From contig JAHWDD010000007.1 of NCBI GenBank assembly GCA_023897205.1, positions 2,170,001 through 2,234,000 of the forward strand: a DNA stretch of 64,000 nt. The letters run 5' to 3'. Position 1 is the stretch's first letter. Each line of letters opens with the position of its first letter. The translations under genes were made by a program, and so were the position numbers. Below the pieces are notes generated by a model that made no database searches, had not been told where the DNA came from, and worked only from the letters and a program-made list of their open reading frames with translations. Source of the DNA: Exophiala sp. HKRS030. Taxonomy: Eukaryota; Ascomycota; Eurotiomycetes; Chaetothyriales; Herpotrichiellaceae. Shown piece by piece: positions 53,401-64,000 of the stretch.

Positions 53401-56400
53401 TCAAGCATTCATCAACTTGTAGTCGTGTGATTGGACAACTGGAGAGATTTTCCCTCGACCTTTGTCTTGAAGATAATGTGGACGGCTGTGGCCATTCATG
53501 TAACCACTTGCACTCCTATTAGGGAACTCATCTCCAGTACCACCCGAACCTGGTCCGACAATTCTTTCACCTTCAAGACCACGGAGCTTGGCACAAGCAT
53601 TGCCCAACAATCCAGCCGCTTCATGAGTCAGCTCCCATCGCGTACTCTCAAAGGATTCCTTGAGGATCATGAGTAATCCTAGACACCGATTCTTTCCTTT
53701 CACGCCTTCGAGGTCATCGGGAGCTCGGACTCCCCCAACTCGGCTCAGGTAATCGCGCATGTCCTTTTCTTTCTGCGCATAGGTCTCAAAATCTGATTCC
53801 TTTGGGGTTGGCTGGATGGGGCCTTCTAAAGCGAATCCATAACACCAGACAACCAAAGCCGAGATATACAAGACCCAGGGACGGTTGAGAAGGAAGTCAT
53901 CTCGAGCTATGTACTGATTCTGCTCGAATGCTTGGGGAAGAATGGGGCTCGCATGGCCATATAGTCGACTGCTGATGCCATCTATGGCTTCATCTGGAGG
54001 AACAAGTACTTGGGCAATAAACTTCAGAGCATAGAATGCAGCATCACGGGCTGATGCTTTGGTGGCCCAGCGCTCAATCTTCTCTCGAATAACACTGTAA
54101 TCTTTGGGTGTAATAGAACGTCCCAACAAGCGATTTGCCCCAGCAAAAACTTGACAGTCTACAACATCCACGTGCGCTGCAATGTGAGCAAGGTGATGGA
54201 GCACTGTCCTCGATTCAAAAATATTCTCGTCGTCCACTGGTCGAAGCATGCCGTGAATTGTCACTGCCGGAGCTGGCACTGGAGAGCTTGGGGCGGGAGC
54301 GGCCTCCGCTAGGGCTTCGTCAAAATCACGCTTCCAATTATCAAATGCGCGTAGGAGTACGCCTTTCCACTTATCAGGGCCACCAAATGAGGTCGCGGTG
54401 CGTGGGCCCAGAGACGAAATTTGTAGATCTCTCTGAGTCATATGCCAGGACACTGACAAAAGCCCTGCCATGATAATGGTCCGACCAAAGGAGTTTGTTC
54501 GAACTCGTTGGCCATTGAGAGTTTTCTTGAGACCTTCAAGGAAAAGGGTAGGCTTGACACCATTGGTTTGTAAGGATGACTGAACACGACCAGCCTCTGA
54601 GGGGGACACGGCCGACCAAAGACCTTCGTCACAGGGCAGGGGTAGTCGCATTTCGTGAGCAACCATTTTCGCAGCATGGCCGAACATCGTGGCATGAGTC
54701 GAATCAATCACAAACGCGCCAAAGGCAGCTCGTCGTGTCGCCTCGGTCGTGATCCATCTGTGCCAAGAGTCTTCGGATTTAGACGACTCGGATGAAGCAA
54801 AGGCAAGAGAAGTTCTGCCACTGTCCTGTTCTCCCCTTAGACTTGGAGGCGAATCAGAGGCTGAGCGGCCGAGGAGTGAGCTACCTCGACGCATGAGGGT
54901 CAACGTTGAGTCATGATGAATATGAGCCCTTTCATGCAGGGCTCTTGTCGCGTACATTTTCTCGTATGTCTCGATCAAGAGAAGGGTCTGGAAAACCCAC
55001 AATTTGGCAGGAGGTCGGAAATCGGCATCTCGGATAATCTCCCATCGAATATGCCACGCGACAAAGTTTGCAAATTCGGCAGCAGAATCAGTAAGTGAGG
55101 TTCCATATGCCTTGTCCAAAGTGGCGGCTCCAATCGCAATGACAGCCAGGAGCAGAAGGTGCGGTGTCCGATCGGCGGAAAAGGTTGGTTTGTGCAAAAT
55201 TGGTAGCTGTGCATGTTGGTGATACCAGTATGAGCCGATGTAGGTATGCATCATCCTCAAACTCAAAATATGACCCTCGGCGTCGATATCTCCTTCGAAG
55301 ACAGAGTCCTTCCGCTTCTTGACAGCATCATGCGGGCGTTCAATGAATTGAGTCTGCATGAGATCGAGGAGTTCTTGTCTTTTCGCCTCAGACATGATGT
55401 ATTGACTCGTCGCAGTGGCGCCGAGAAGGCTGTTGACGCTCATGGGATGGAGAGGCTGATTGACATTGTAGTGATTGGTGGTTGACATGGCATTCATGTT
55501 GGGGTTGGCATTCGTCGTTGTCGGACTTTGTGAAAAGAAGGGTGTCATTAATTGAGCGTCCTGTCCATTGTGACCTTGAATGTAGTTGGGTGGTGAGAAG
55601 CTGTTTGAACCCGAGTTGTTGTCATTGAATAACCATTGTGTGAAATCATCGGCAACGGTAAATGGTGTTTGGTTGTAATCATCGCTTCCGAAAACCGGAA
55701 AGCCATAGGCGGCGTTCATGTCGATGGAAGAGATATGGTTGTTCATGATAGGGTATGGATAATGGTCATTCGTGGCCAAGCCGTGTGACACCGCGGCAGC
55801 GAAAGCGGCGTCGGACGATCGTGTAGTTCCTGCGCCCTGATAGCTCGAGGCATTATAATTCATCGTCGACATGTCGACGGGTTGAAGATAAGCATTGCTG
55901 TTTGCATTCGTCCTAGTCACCACACTATCGGAGTGTGAACGGCCGCCAGCAAGGCCGGGGTTTCCAACAGATGTCGAGTATTGGTGAACGGGAGATTGTG
56001 GAAGGCCTGGGATGGAATTTCTCTGATTGGGACGGACTTGTGCAAAGGAAGCGTGGTTGGTGCTGACGTCTCCATGGAAACTTTGGCGACGTAATTCGGG
56101 CTGCCAGGCAGGGGGATCTTGCTTTTGGTAAGGACTCGGTCCACTGCTACTGTTGCTACCGGTGCGATGCAATGAAGGCTCTGGAGCACCCATGGCGCCT
56201 TGTGGGGTCTGAGGTTGATAGCGTGGCTCTGTGGACGCCGTGGAGGGTGACACGGTGTTACTGGACAGTTGCACATGTGGCTTATGTTGTGTTTCGGATG
56301 GGTGAGGAATGTTCGAATTCCCGAGTTGGGTTTGTTCGTCATACAGTGGACTCTTCAGATTTGGTGCGGCCATAGAAAAGTTGTTCTGAGGAATAGAATG

Positions 56401-56864
56401 CTGTGCAGATGGAGGCGGAGGGGCTGAGCAGAGCCCGATTGCGCAAAGGTATCGCGCTTGTGCAGTTGAGAGCCATGGGTTGTGTGCCGCTCTCTATGTC
56501 GAATGCACAGATCTTGTCGAACAAAGTACCTCAAACAATCAGGGTAATCGCATCGATATATCGTCTTGGGAGTATCTTTCCAAAGGGTTTAGCCATGTCG
56601 AGTTACAAAGGCCTAGGACAACTTACGGTTCAACTGATGGCGATAGAGGTGTTCGGCACGGGAATAGCTCTTCCCACAGCCTTCATGTTTGCATTCAAAC
56701 TTTTTGTCTGGGTTTGGTTTGACCACTCTCCTTCGCTTCTTTGCGGGCTCTTCCGACTGAGCCTCTTCTTCATCGATACCGGGCTGGAGATCATCCGCCG
56801 AGTCGTTGTCGTCTTGTGTCTTGACATGTTGATCTGTCTGGGGGACAGCATCGGTCTCGGCCAT
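53401..56864 (-). CDS. C2H2 zinc-finger transcription factor with fungal_trans domain, apparent frameshift
   Basis: Exon 1 is 56864-56627, intron 56576-56626, exon 2 56575-53401. Exon 1 has a basic KKRRRVVKPNP and finger 1 (FECKHEGCGKSYSRAEHLYRHQLNH, completed across the intron). Exon 2 begins TPKTIYRCDYPDCLRYFVRQDLCIRH, the second finger. The reading then breaks: GSAQP in one frame continues as PPPSAQHSIPQNNFSMAAPN in the next. One base is missing in the GGGG run at 56420-56423 (CCCC on the coding strand). After a Ser/Gln/Pro/Asn-rich region, a fungal_trans domain spans roughly MHTYIGSYWYHQHAQLPILHKPTF onward. Length would be about 1135 aa. Such two-finger plus fungal_trans proteins are nuclear regulators; the targets are unknown. 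The long upstream leader is consistent with a regulatory gene. Confidence 0.88.
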
Positions 56865-59800
56865 AGCAAATACCACGGCCCGATCAGAGTAAGCCTAAAA
56901 GCTCACACAGCAGGAAGCCCAGCAACCAACACAGGTTAGTTGTCGTGGATCAACCACCATCATCGACCAAGGAACGATCCGTTGAAATGCGATGTCGCAA
57001 TCCAAGCGCAAGGGCAGATACACCAAGGGGCCGGTCCCGTGAGATGATCAGGTTAGAGCGGCCAACGCGCAGTCTGGCCAGGGCAAGGAGATTGGAAGGG
57101 ATGGATCGTGGGCGATGGTCCTCCAGAGGTCTGCTCGAACTAGGCAGGAGTTGGGTGGCTCGAGTAGCGGCTCTCGAGGTAGGGAGAAGCCGTTGGGTCG
57201 CAGGGACGAGGCTCGACGATTCGGTAATCGAGGAGAGGATGTGTAGACTGGCGAGATGGAAAAGAATATGGGGGTGAGGGAGAAGATTGTGGGATGCGGG
57301 ATGAGAGAATAGGACGTCGTACGCTCTTTCGCGATGCAGGTACCGGGGCGTGCAGGATGTGTAAGTTCAGGTGACCTAGTCAGAGGGGTATCAAGGAGTT
57401 TGAACTGTGGAGGATTGATTGCTTCTTCTGTAGCTCCTCATGGCCTGGTCTGCCTGAGGTACGAGTATCTGGGGTGGCGAGATGATGTGCTTGGTGGGTT
57501 GGTTGTAAGTTGTGGAGGCGAAATTCCCAAGTGACTAACTACGGAGTTAGTGCGTGGCAGAGAGGTTCGTTGCTTCTGTGCGGACGGGAAGTCTGGGTTG
57601 GTCGGGTGAGGCCGCAGTTATGCTTGTCTCTTGCGACATGGGGAGAGGGGGATGGGAGATGGGAGATGATCAGGCTAAATCGATCTGGTGGTTAGGAGGA
57701 TTCCGTGTACTGTAGGTGCCGTGTACTGGACATGGACATGGTGTAGCGGAGTGCATGATCCAGTGAATAAACACGAGACTGTGTGAGGGACGGATGTGCA
57801 GCTGTGGCCGACGCGGGATGATCAGTAGTTGGTGGAGAGAAGGAGTGGGTAGTGACTGGTGGGTGGGTGGGTGGGCGAGAGAAAGGCGAGAGAAAAGAGG
57901 TGAGGGACGGGGCAAGCCAGGCATGGCAAGCACGGGCAAGGTATGGAGGAAAGAAGAGGAAGAGGAAGAGGTGGTGGTGGTCATCAGCGAGCTGGAGGTC
58001 CCAAGGCATGGCTTGGGGGACTCGAGGCATGGTTGACAAGGCATTTGACAGGGCACACAGGCGATGACCCGCATACCCCAGGCACCCAAGAGGCAAGCAG
58101 GCCTCCTTAGCCCTTGGGATTGATCCCCTAGCTAGGTGCCCTTAGCCTACAGTAAAGGCTGTGGCTTAGGCGGAGGGGCTGATGTGCTCAATTAAACTAC
58201 TCCGTATGTACAACTTCTCAGGGTTTGGTTAGGGGTCTGAGTCTGGCTTAGCACTAACTAGTTAACTACTCGGTAGACACCTAGTTAGTACTCCATACTT
58301 ACAGAATGGTTAACTATCCGAAGTTATCCAGTAGTAGAGAGGCAAAGGAGCCACTGAGGCTAGCCACGGTTGTGGTAAGTTGCGGAGCCTGGCACAAGGA
58401 CTACGGAGTAGAGCACGAGATGGGTAGATGGGTGGAGGCCCAATGGCCACTCAAGTACTGGTCACTGGCTGCCCCTCGAGCCTGCAGTTGCCTGCACGGA
58501 AGCCGAATGGGCTTCATGGGTTGAGCTTGGCCTCGGAGCGTACAGATGCCGTGTGCTCACTGGTTAGGTCGCTAACTACCTAGGTAACTACCTAATCGTT
58601 AGTTAAGTTGGTTAAGCACGCCGTATGGAGTTAGTTGCTACTAACTACTAACTAACCCCAGCCAGAGTTTTCACTGGCACCTATTATTGTACAGTAGGCA
58701 CCTAGTAGGTGTCGGGCAGCCAAGTAGGGAATAGTTTGCAGTGCTCTACTGTAACTAAAATCCCCGTGCTTTCCAAGGGGTGTACGGAGTAGACTACAGG
58801 ACATCGCATTGTGGCAGGCAAGAAGCGCCGAAGATGCATCCAGTACGGAGCCGTCGAGAGTCGGACTGCTGGATCGCTGACTTTGTTGGTTAGCACAGAA
58901 CCTCCTGGGAAGTACCTAGTAGCTAGTAGCTAGTAGCTAGTATTAAGTATCACGGAGTAGGTACCTATCACCTATCACCTAGTACCTAATATCTACCGAG
59001 TACAGTATCGCGAGTTCATCTCAGGTGCGTGTCCCCAGTCAGTTGTTGAGCTCCAGTGGCTTGGATGGCTCCAGTAGTGGCTTCGTATTGATGCACTTGG
59101 TGGAATCTGGAGTATCCATGTCCTTGCAAGTTGCCATGCACACGTCGTATGCTCGACTCTCGACCTCGAATCACATGCAGCCCTGGCTCAAAGTAGATGG
59201 AAAGAGCATCAATGTCACCAACAAATCCATCAGCTTTAATCTGCATGAATCCACTGGGCTGGTGACTTTGAGCAACCGCTATATTAGTTAGTACCGACAG
59301 GAAGTTGATGTCCAAACGCTGTCCACAACTCCATGTACCCGATTACGGTTCTTCTGCGCGCCTCAAGGTAAAGCGACTTCTTGCCCTTCGATGAAATTAT
59401 GATAACGAGGTTTACGGAATGTCTGCTGTCCGGAGCAGATAGCCATGTAGAGGGACCACGAGGGACTTGGACATGCCACGACATGCCAAAGTACTTTCCC
59501 TGAAATTACTGTACTTTTTACAGTAGGTCTACTCCGTAACTCGTTACCTAGCAGTCAACTAGCGTTAGTCTCGAGCGAGTGCCCTACTACCCAGTGACTC
59601 AAAATACGGAGTACATTAGATGTCGATCGCTAAAGACGCGGGACCGAGGGGCTGCTCAGAAGGAGCTTGGACTAAACGAGGAAGTAATGGTCGCGGGGTG
59701 TCGGGTGTAGGGTTGGGTCCACCAGTCATGACCATGTTGAACTAAAGCATGCACTTAAATTTATGAATGTTGGACGAAATTAGAAGTCAAGAGAGGGAGT

Positions 59801-62800
59801 AACCTAGCAAAGGCCTCCTGCGCACTGAGTAGGGAATGTTGGGCAGTTGTTGGATTGACCTCAGGCTTAAGCGGGCAGCGAGGCCCCTTTAGTGCTTCGA
59901 TGTCTCTAAAAGGCCTCGGGCTCTCTTAAGTATTGGAACAACACCCAAGGTTCTGCCTGACTCCCAACATCTCAGGACTCTGCCACCATCGCTGGATAAA
60001 CGCGTGGGATCAATCGACCTTTCTTCATGAGCTTCTTCAGAACAAGGAGACAAGACATACCTCAAGTATTAATGGCTAGATGAGAGGCAATTAGCTTTGG
60101 GCCCTGGATCAGATGGCTGATCGAAGCACCAATTTAACCTACTGAGGTACGCACTACGGAGTGTACATACGGAGTACTTGGAGGATGGCGCCTGCGCCGC
60201 CTCCCGACTCCCGACTCCCGAGCCCGTCACTAACTAACTACGGGGTGGTTAAGTTAGTTAATCAACTATGCCGAGAGCAGCCCCAGGACAAAGAGGACTA
60301 AAGCCCTAAAACCCTACAGTCCTCCATACCTCTAAATTGAACCCCGCTTATACCCTGGGGTTAAATGACCTAAGGACGATGGGATCTGTGGCCTTAGCCC
60401 CTTGTTGCCCTGCCTGGTGGTGCCTATAAAGTTCAGGTATTCCTCAATTCCACAGGTGCTTCCCAGGGCCTAGCTGGGGCCGAGGGGGCCTAGGCTGTCA
60501 CCGCTGCGGCACGCTCGCTAGTTGCCGAATCCAGCCAAGGTTTGTCGACTGAGGCTGGAAGACCGGGAATGGGGTATGAATGAACAATGAACAGAGGTCA
60601 TCAACCTCTAGGTACTTAAGAATTGCCGAATCATGAATCATGACTCACGTATCGGGCTGCAATTCTCATCTGGCGAGATGTAGTATCACAGTACATAATA
60701 CTAAGTCCTTGGTACTGTACGTGGTAGATGCTTGGGACTTGGGACTTGGGACTTTGAGAACTGTATGTACTCCAGACGTGCGTTACCCCACCTTCCTTAA
60801 GGCGACCGTAGCCATCTAGGTTTCGTTGTATCCAGTAAGTACGGAGTAGCAAGTACTCATTCACCTCGACCTTGACGATCCTCTTGGGATCTGCCTACTC
60901 CGTACATCTATCTCTCTTGGTCGTGGGAGAATCGAGTCATCAGCGAGTCATCCCGACAAACTCATTTGTCTCCCCACGCTTTCTCAAACTCTGAAGTCTA
61001 TTATCCGTTTCTTTCGACTTTTCGTATCCTTTATGCACCAATCATGTCCCAGCCGAAGCAACATTCCAGGATCAATTTACCATGGACTGCCCTGTCCTCA
61101 ACCTCTGATACGGTAATCACATCATTCTGCATCACAAAACAAGGGCTTTCTACTCCGTATAACCAAGGTAGGCTTCGTCGTCGTCATACTGGCCCAACTA
61201 ACACTCGACTCCCTTTCCTCGAGATCTTAGTCTGTACCACCCACGCTCGGATGCTGCCGATGCACCGTCAAACCATCACCAAACCACCCCATCGTCCCCA
61301 TCCTATCCCATGTTCCCAACGCAACGGACGGCTAGCTGCGACGCTTGCTGACAGCCAGTGCCGCCTCAACTCGAGTCCATCAGCCGTGGCCTGCACAGTA
61401 GCCTGCCGGCCTTTTGCCCAGATCTGCTTACCAGCCAAGGTAATCCAGTTTTAGATGTCGACCAAGGACATAAATATGTGTCATTGACTCAGTGCCAACA
61501 TCGCAATTCCTCTGGTCACCACTGGAAGGCAGATAACAACCACACAACCTATCCAGCCTGTTACCAAAATCGGTCCCCACCTCCCTCACCAATCTTCTGC
61601 ATTTCAACTATCCTCTTTCCTTCTTTGGCTGCCTCGAGCACCTCGAGTTACATTCTCTTTCTCCGTGCCGGTCCGTCTTTGTCGTGATGATTAAAAATAC
61701 CGAGTAGGATTTGGTCTGGCATCCGAGGATTTAGATTGAACGGAGCAAGCGCTTCGGAAGCGTCAAACCAATCTCGATGAACCTGGTTGTCCCTACCCAG
61801 GCTATGAGGCATACATCCGACGGTGTGACATGGAATCGTGCCGTTCATGAAGCCCGAGGAGAAAATGCGAGGCTTCTTGAAAGTTGAGATAACCCCTAGA
61901 TCTTCGGACCCTCGCACCAGACCCACCAGCTATATCCACAGCGGACTACAGTACTGTACAACGCATTTCAAACAAGTTGTCGTCCTTGGCTTCGACAGGT
62001 TGGAAATGGTAATTTATGCTGGAACCCGCCGGTAGCGAGCTGAACAAGAACCAGAGGCTAGGTACTTCGTACAGAGAAGTCAAACCTGGGGTGAATACGG
62101 GGCACGGTGCCACGGTGCTACAGGTGCATAACATTTATTGTTGACAACCTGACATCCACCGCCTCCGGCCGCCTACGGTAACAAATCAGGTAAGTTGGAA
62201 GTGGCAACCGCTCAAAGCTGGAAAGGATCGCTGTCGACGAAAGGACCAGACAGAAGAGCCAAGCTACTCCAAACTCCACCCAACCCCCTCTTTACTTTTC
62301 GACTCCGTACAGAGTACTCCACGTTTTGACACCAATCACGACTCGGCAAATCGATAATGGCCTAGACTGATGCATCCCCCAGGTGACCCCTTTGCCCAAT
62401 ACGCTTTGAGCAGTACAAGCCGAGCTTTGTTGTCTCCTGTTCTGATTCATGTGGCTATGGTGGCCACTTTATGAATCTTTGCAGTCAACGAGAAGTCGCC
62501 AAAACGACGCCTAGCACATTTGTAAGCAACATCTCTACCCCTTCGAAGATAGCGCGTGCTTTTGTCGACCCTCCGACATTTCCTAGGATCTCATCTCATT
62601 TGTTGGCCGAAACAGTCTCCAGGGCATAGCCAAGATAATCCGGCCGGACCAAATTTCTTCCGGGTTTACCAACGACAAGCCAACATCAGGAGTTCTCAGG
62701 AGTGATAGTTCAAGACAACTGTCTTCAAGAGCTCAACGCCAACCAGTCTTGTGGATCTAGGCAGAAACGTTGGGGATCCCAAGACTTTCATTGCTCATCA

Positions 62801-62924
62801 GCGGACGGACGAAACTGTCGAAGTGAGTTTGACATAAAGCCGGGCATCGCGCTGCCGTGCTTGCCTGAGATCAATGCTCATCGCTGACCCTATCCAGCGG
62901 TGGTCTGATACTCTTTGTGACAAC
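56865..62924. other. 6-kb gene-poor tract
   Basis: The left third (to about 58100) is a GA-rich leader of the C2H2 gene (CT-rich on its coding strand). The rest holds short frames without domain features and many CTAACTAGTTAGT-like and TACTCCGTA/TACGGAGTA copies at 58198, 58402, 58783, 59530, 59605, 60169, 60840, 60896 and 61151. The plus-strand frame at 60966-61454 starts from a plausible ATG but has no recognisable protein features, so I leave it uncalled. Confidence 0.5.
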
Positions 62925-63786
62925 ATGTCCAACGCAGGCAGTCCAGTCACTTCTACAAAACCAAAGTCACAAGTGTATGATGGATCTTGTCATTGTGGAG
63001 CTGTTCAGTATGGCCTCGCCTGTGCTTTCCTGTTTGTCGCTCTGTCCACTGATTTCGGATAGATTCAAGGTCAAGATCTCACCTCCCGTTGAGGATGGAC
63101 CAGTTACAAGCTGCAACTGTATGTCCCAATTGAACTTCATCGACTTGCTTCTATGAGATGCGGTGTCTATTATATCTCTCTACCACATCGAAGCTGACCG
63201 TCGAATCACTTAGGTTCCATCTGCCACATCAATGGTTACCTCATGGTTTATCCCTTAGAGTCCAATATCACGTGGTTGAAAGGCCAGGACTCTCTCACTG
63301 AATACGTGTTTGGTCCACAGAGGGTGCGCCACTCGTTCTGTCCCGTTTGCGGAACCAGTGTAGGCGGGAAGAGTAATGACCCAAACTTCTTCCCTGACAA
63401 TCGGGCTGTCAATGTGAGTAGAATTTCTCGTGTGTGATTTGATCAGTCGTGGGCACCCTTGTGAATCTTGAGGACTTCGGCATACCAATTGTGTCCACAA
63501 TAACTCACAAGAAAGTCTAGGCAGCAGTATCAGGTCGCCGTGCTGTTGCTTCCTACTGCGGGCTTTTGTCGGTTCCCTGACTTACCAGACGATATCGCTG
63601 TGTATCTTGATATCGAATTCCAGCTCATTCGGCTGCAAACACCCTTCACTGCCATCTCTACACTTTCTCCGACTTTCGAGCAATCGGTCATATGGACTAA
63701 TATACCTTGCATCTTAGGCTCGCATTCTGAAAGGCGTCGACATTGACAATCTCAAATTGAGGAAAGTCAACGGCCGTGCTCATTGA
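62925..63786 (+). CDS. GFA/CENP-V-like small Zn enzyme, second copy, 4 exons
   Basis: Exons: 62925-63007, 63063-63118, 63214-63413, 63718-63786; 408 nt, 135 aa, phases consistent. Splicing joins YDGSCHCGAVQ to FKVKISPPVEDGPVTSCNC, then SICHINGYLMVYP, then FCPVCGTSVGGKSNDPNFFP and finally ARILKGVDIDNLKL. The Cys clusters (CHC, CNCSIC, CPVC) match the GFA fold. The third intron (63414-63717) is 304 nt, long for this window, so an alternative 3' exon cannot be excluded. It is not a recent duplicate of the 6942-7429 gene: exon number and spacer lengths differ. Confidence 0.85.
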
Positions 63787-64000
63787 CGATCTCCAAACCA
63801 GTCATGATGCAGAATCTATCTTCTGAACCATTTATATTCGCACAATGACAAGTCTCTCCTCCCATACCACATGTCCACGTTCCTATGTCTATTCATTTAA
63901 CACTCAACAACCTGTGTTATGGCAAGTTTATATAACTAGAACACCAAATTCTTCTCTACTCTAGGTACAGACTTTGCAGCAAAGTGATAAGAGCGTGTAT
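63787..64000. other. right edge, 3' flank
   Basis: 3' region of the GFA-like gene up to the window end; no further gene seen. Confidence 0.5.

Noticed and set aside
60966..61454. 162-codon frame in the gene-poor tract
   Set aside because: Polar, Pro/His/Thr-rich with no domain; splice signals could be drawn but give nothing recognisable.
1..64000. CRISPR array, prokaryotic operons, rRNA or tRNA genes, intact transposase
   Set aside because: None seen; spliced fungal genes throughout, no repeat-spacer pattern, no cloverleaf I could fold by eye. A tRNAscan-SE run would be decisive for tRNAs.

Overview
The window is nuclear DNA of a filamentous ascomycete (Pezizomycotina). The evidence is dense genes with short 42-80 nt GT-AG introns, Zn2Cys6 and C2H2-plus-fungal_trans regulators, many MFS carriers, and the families Rpr2/Snm1, ZPR1 and Hem25. 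The metabolic repertoire suits Eurotiomycetes, perhaps Chaetothyriales, but that rank is a guess. Exon models were built by hand; nearly all close with consistent phases, and exceptions are flagged.

Layout: (1) 1-13 kb: a PAP2-like membrane protein running off the left edge, a hexose-type MFS transporter, a small GFA/CENP-V-like enzyme behind a CA microsatellite, an M28 metallopeptidase of the GCPII/Vps70 type, and a DHA1-like MFS exporter. (2) 13.6-15.4 kb: a decayed gene of the large fungal 2OG-Fe(II) oxygenase family. (3) 16-45.6 kb: a block of catabolic and transport genes. It holds a bacterial-type Fe-S L-serine dehydratase, a sugar transporter, two SDRs, a metallo-beta-lactamase-fold hydrolase, two aldehyde dehydrogenases, two 'cyclase family' (kynurenine-formamidase-like) hydrolases, two FAD amine oxidases of different classes, an UNC93-like carrier, an amino-acid permease and one Zn2Cys6 regulator in the middle. 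Four enzyme classes occur twice, once on each side of or next to the regulator. (4) 45.6-47.2 kb: an AT-rich patch, a 100-N scaffold gap and a long CTT microsatellite. (5) 47.2-57 kb: conserved housekeeping genes: an Rpr2/Snm1-type RNase P/MRP subunit, ZPR1, a small Cys-rich protein, the mitochondrial glycine carrier Hem25 and a large C2H2 transcription factor. (6) 57-62.9 kb: a gene-poor tract rich in a 9-bp dispersed motif, followed by a second GFA-like gene.

Most notable: the duplicated catabolic block around the Zn2Cys6 gene is a candidate undescribed cluster for uptake, oxidation and hydrolysis of a nitrogen-containing substrate. Also of note are exact conservation of Fe-S ligand spacing in the serine dehydratase, including a C-terminal Cys; two apparent single-base frameshifts at homopolymers in conserved genes; and strong over-representation of TACTCCGTA/TACGGAGTA.
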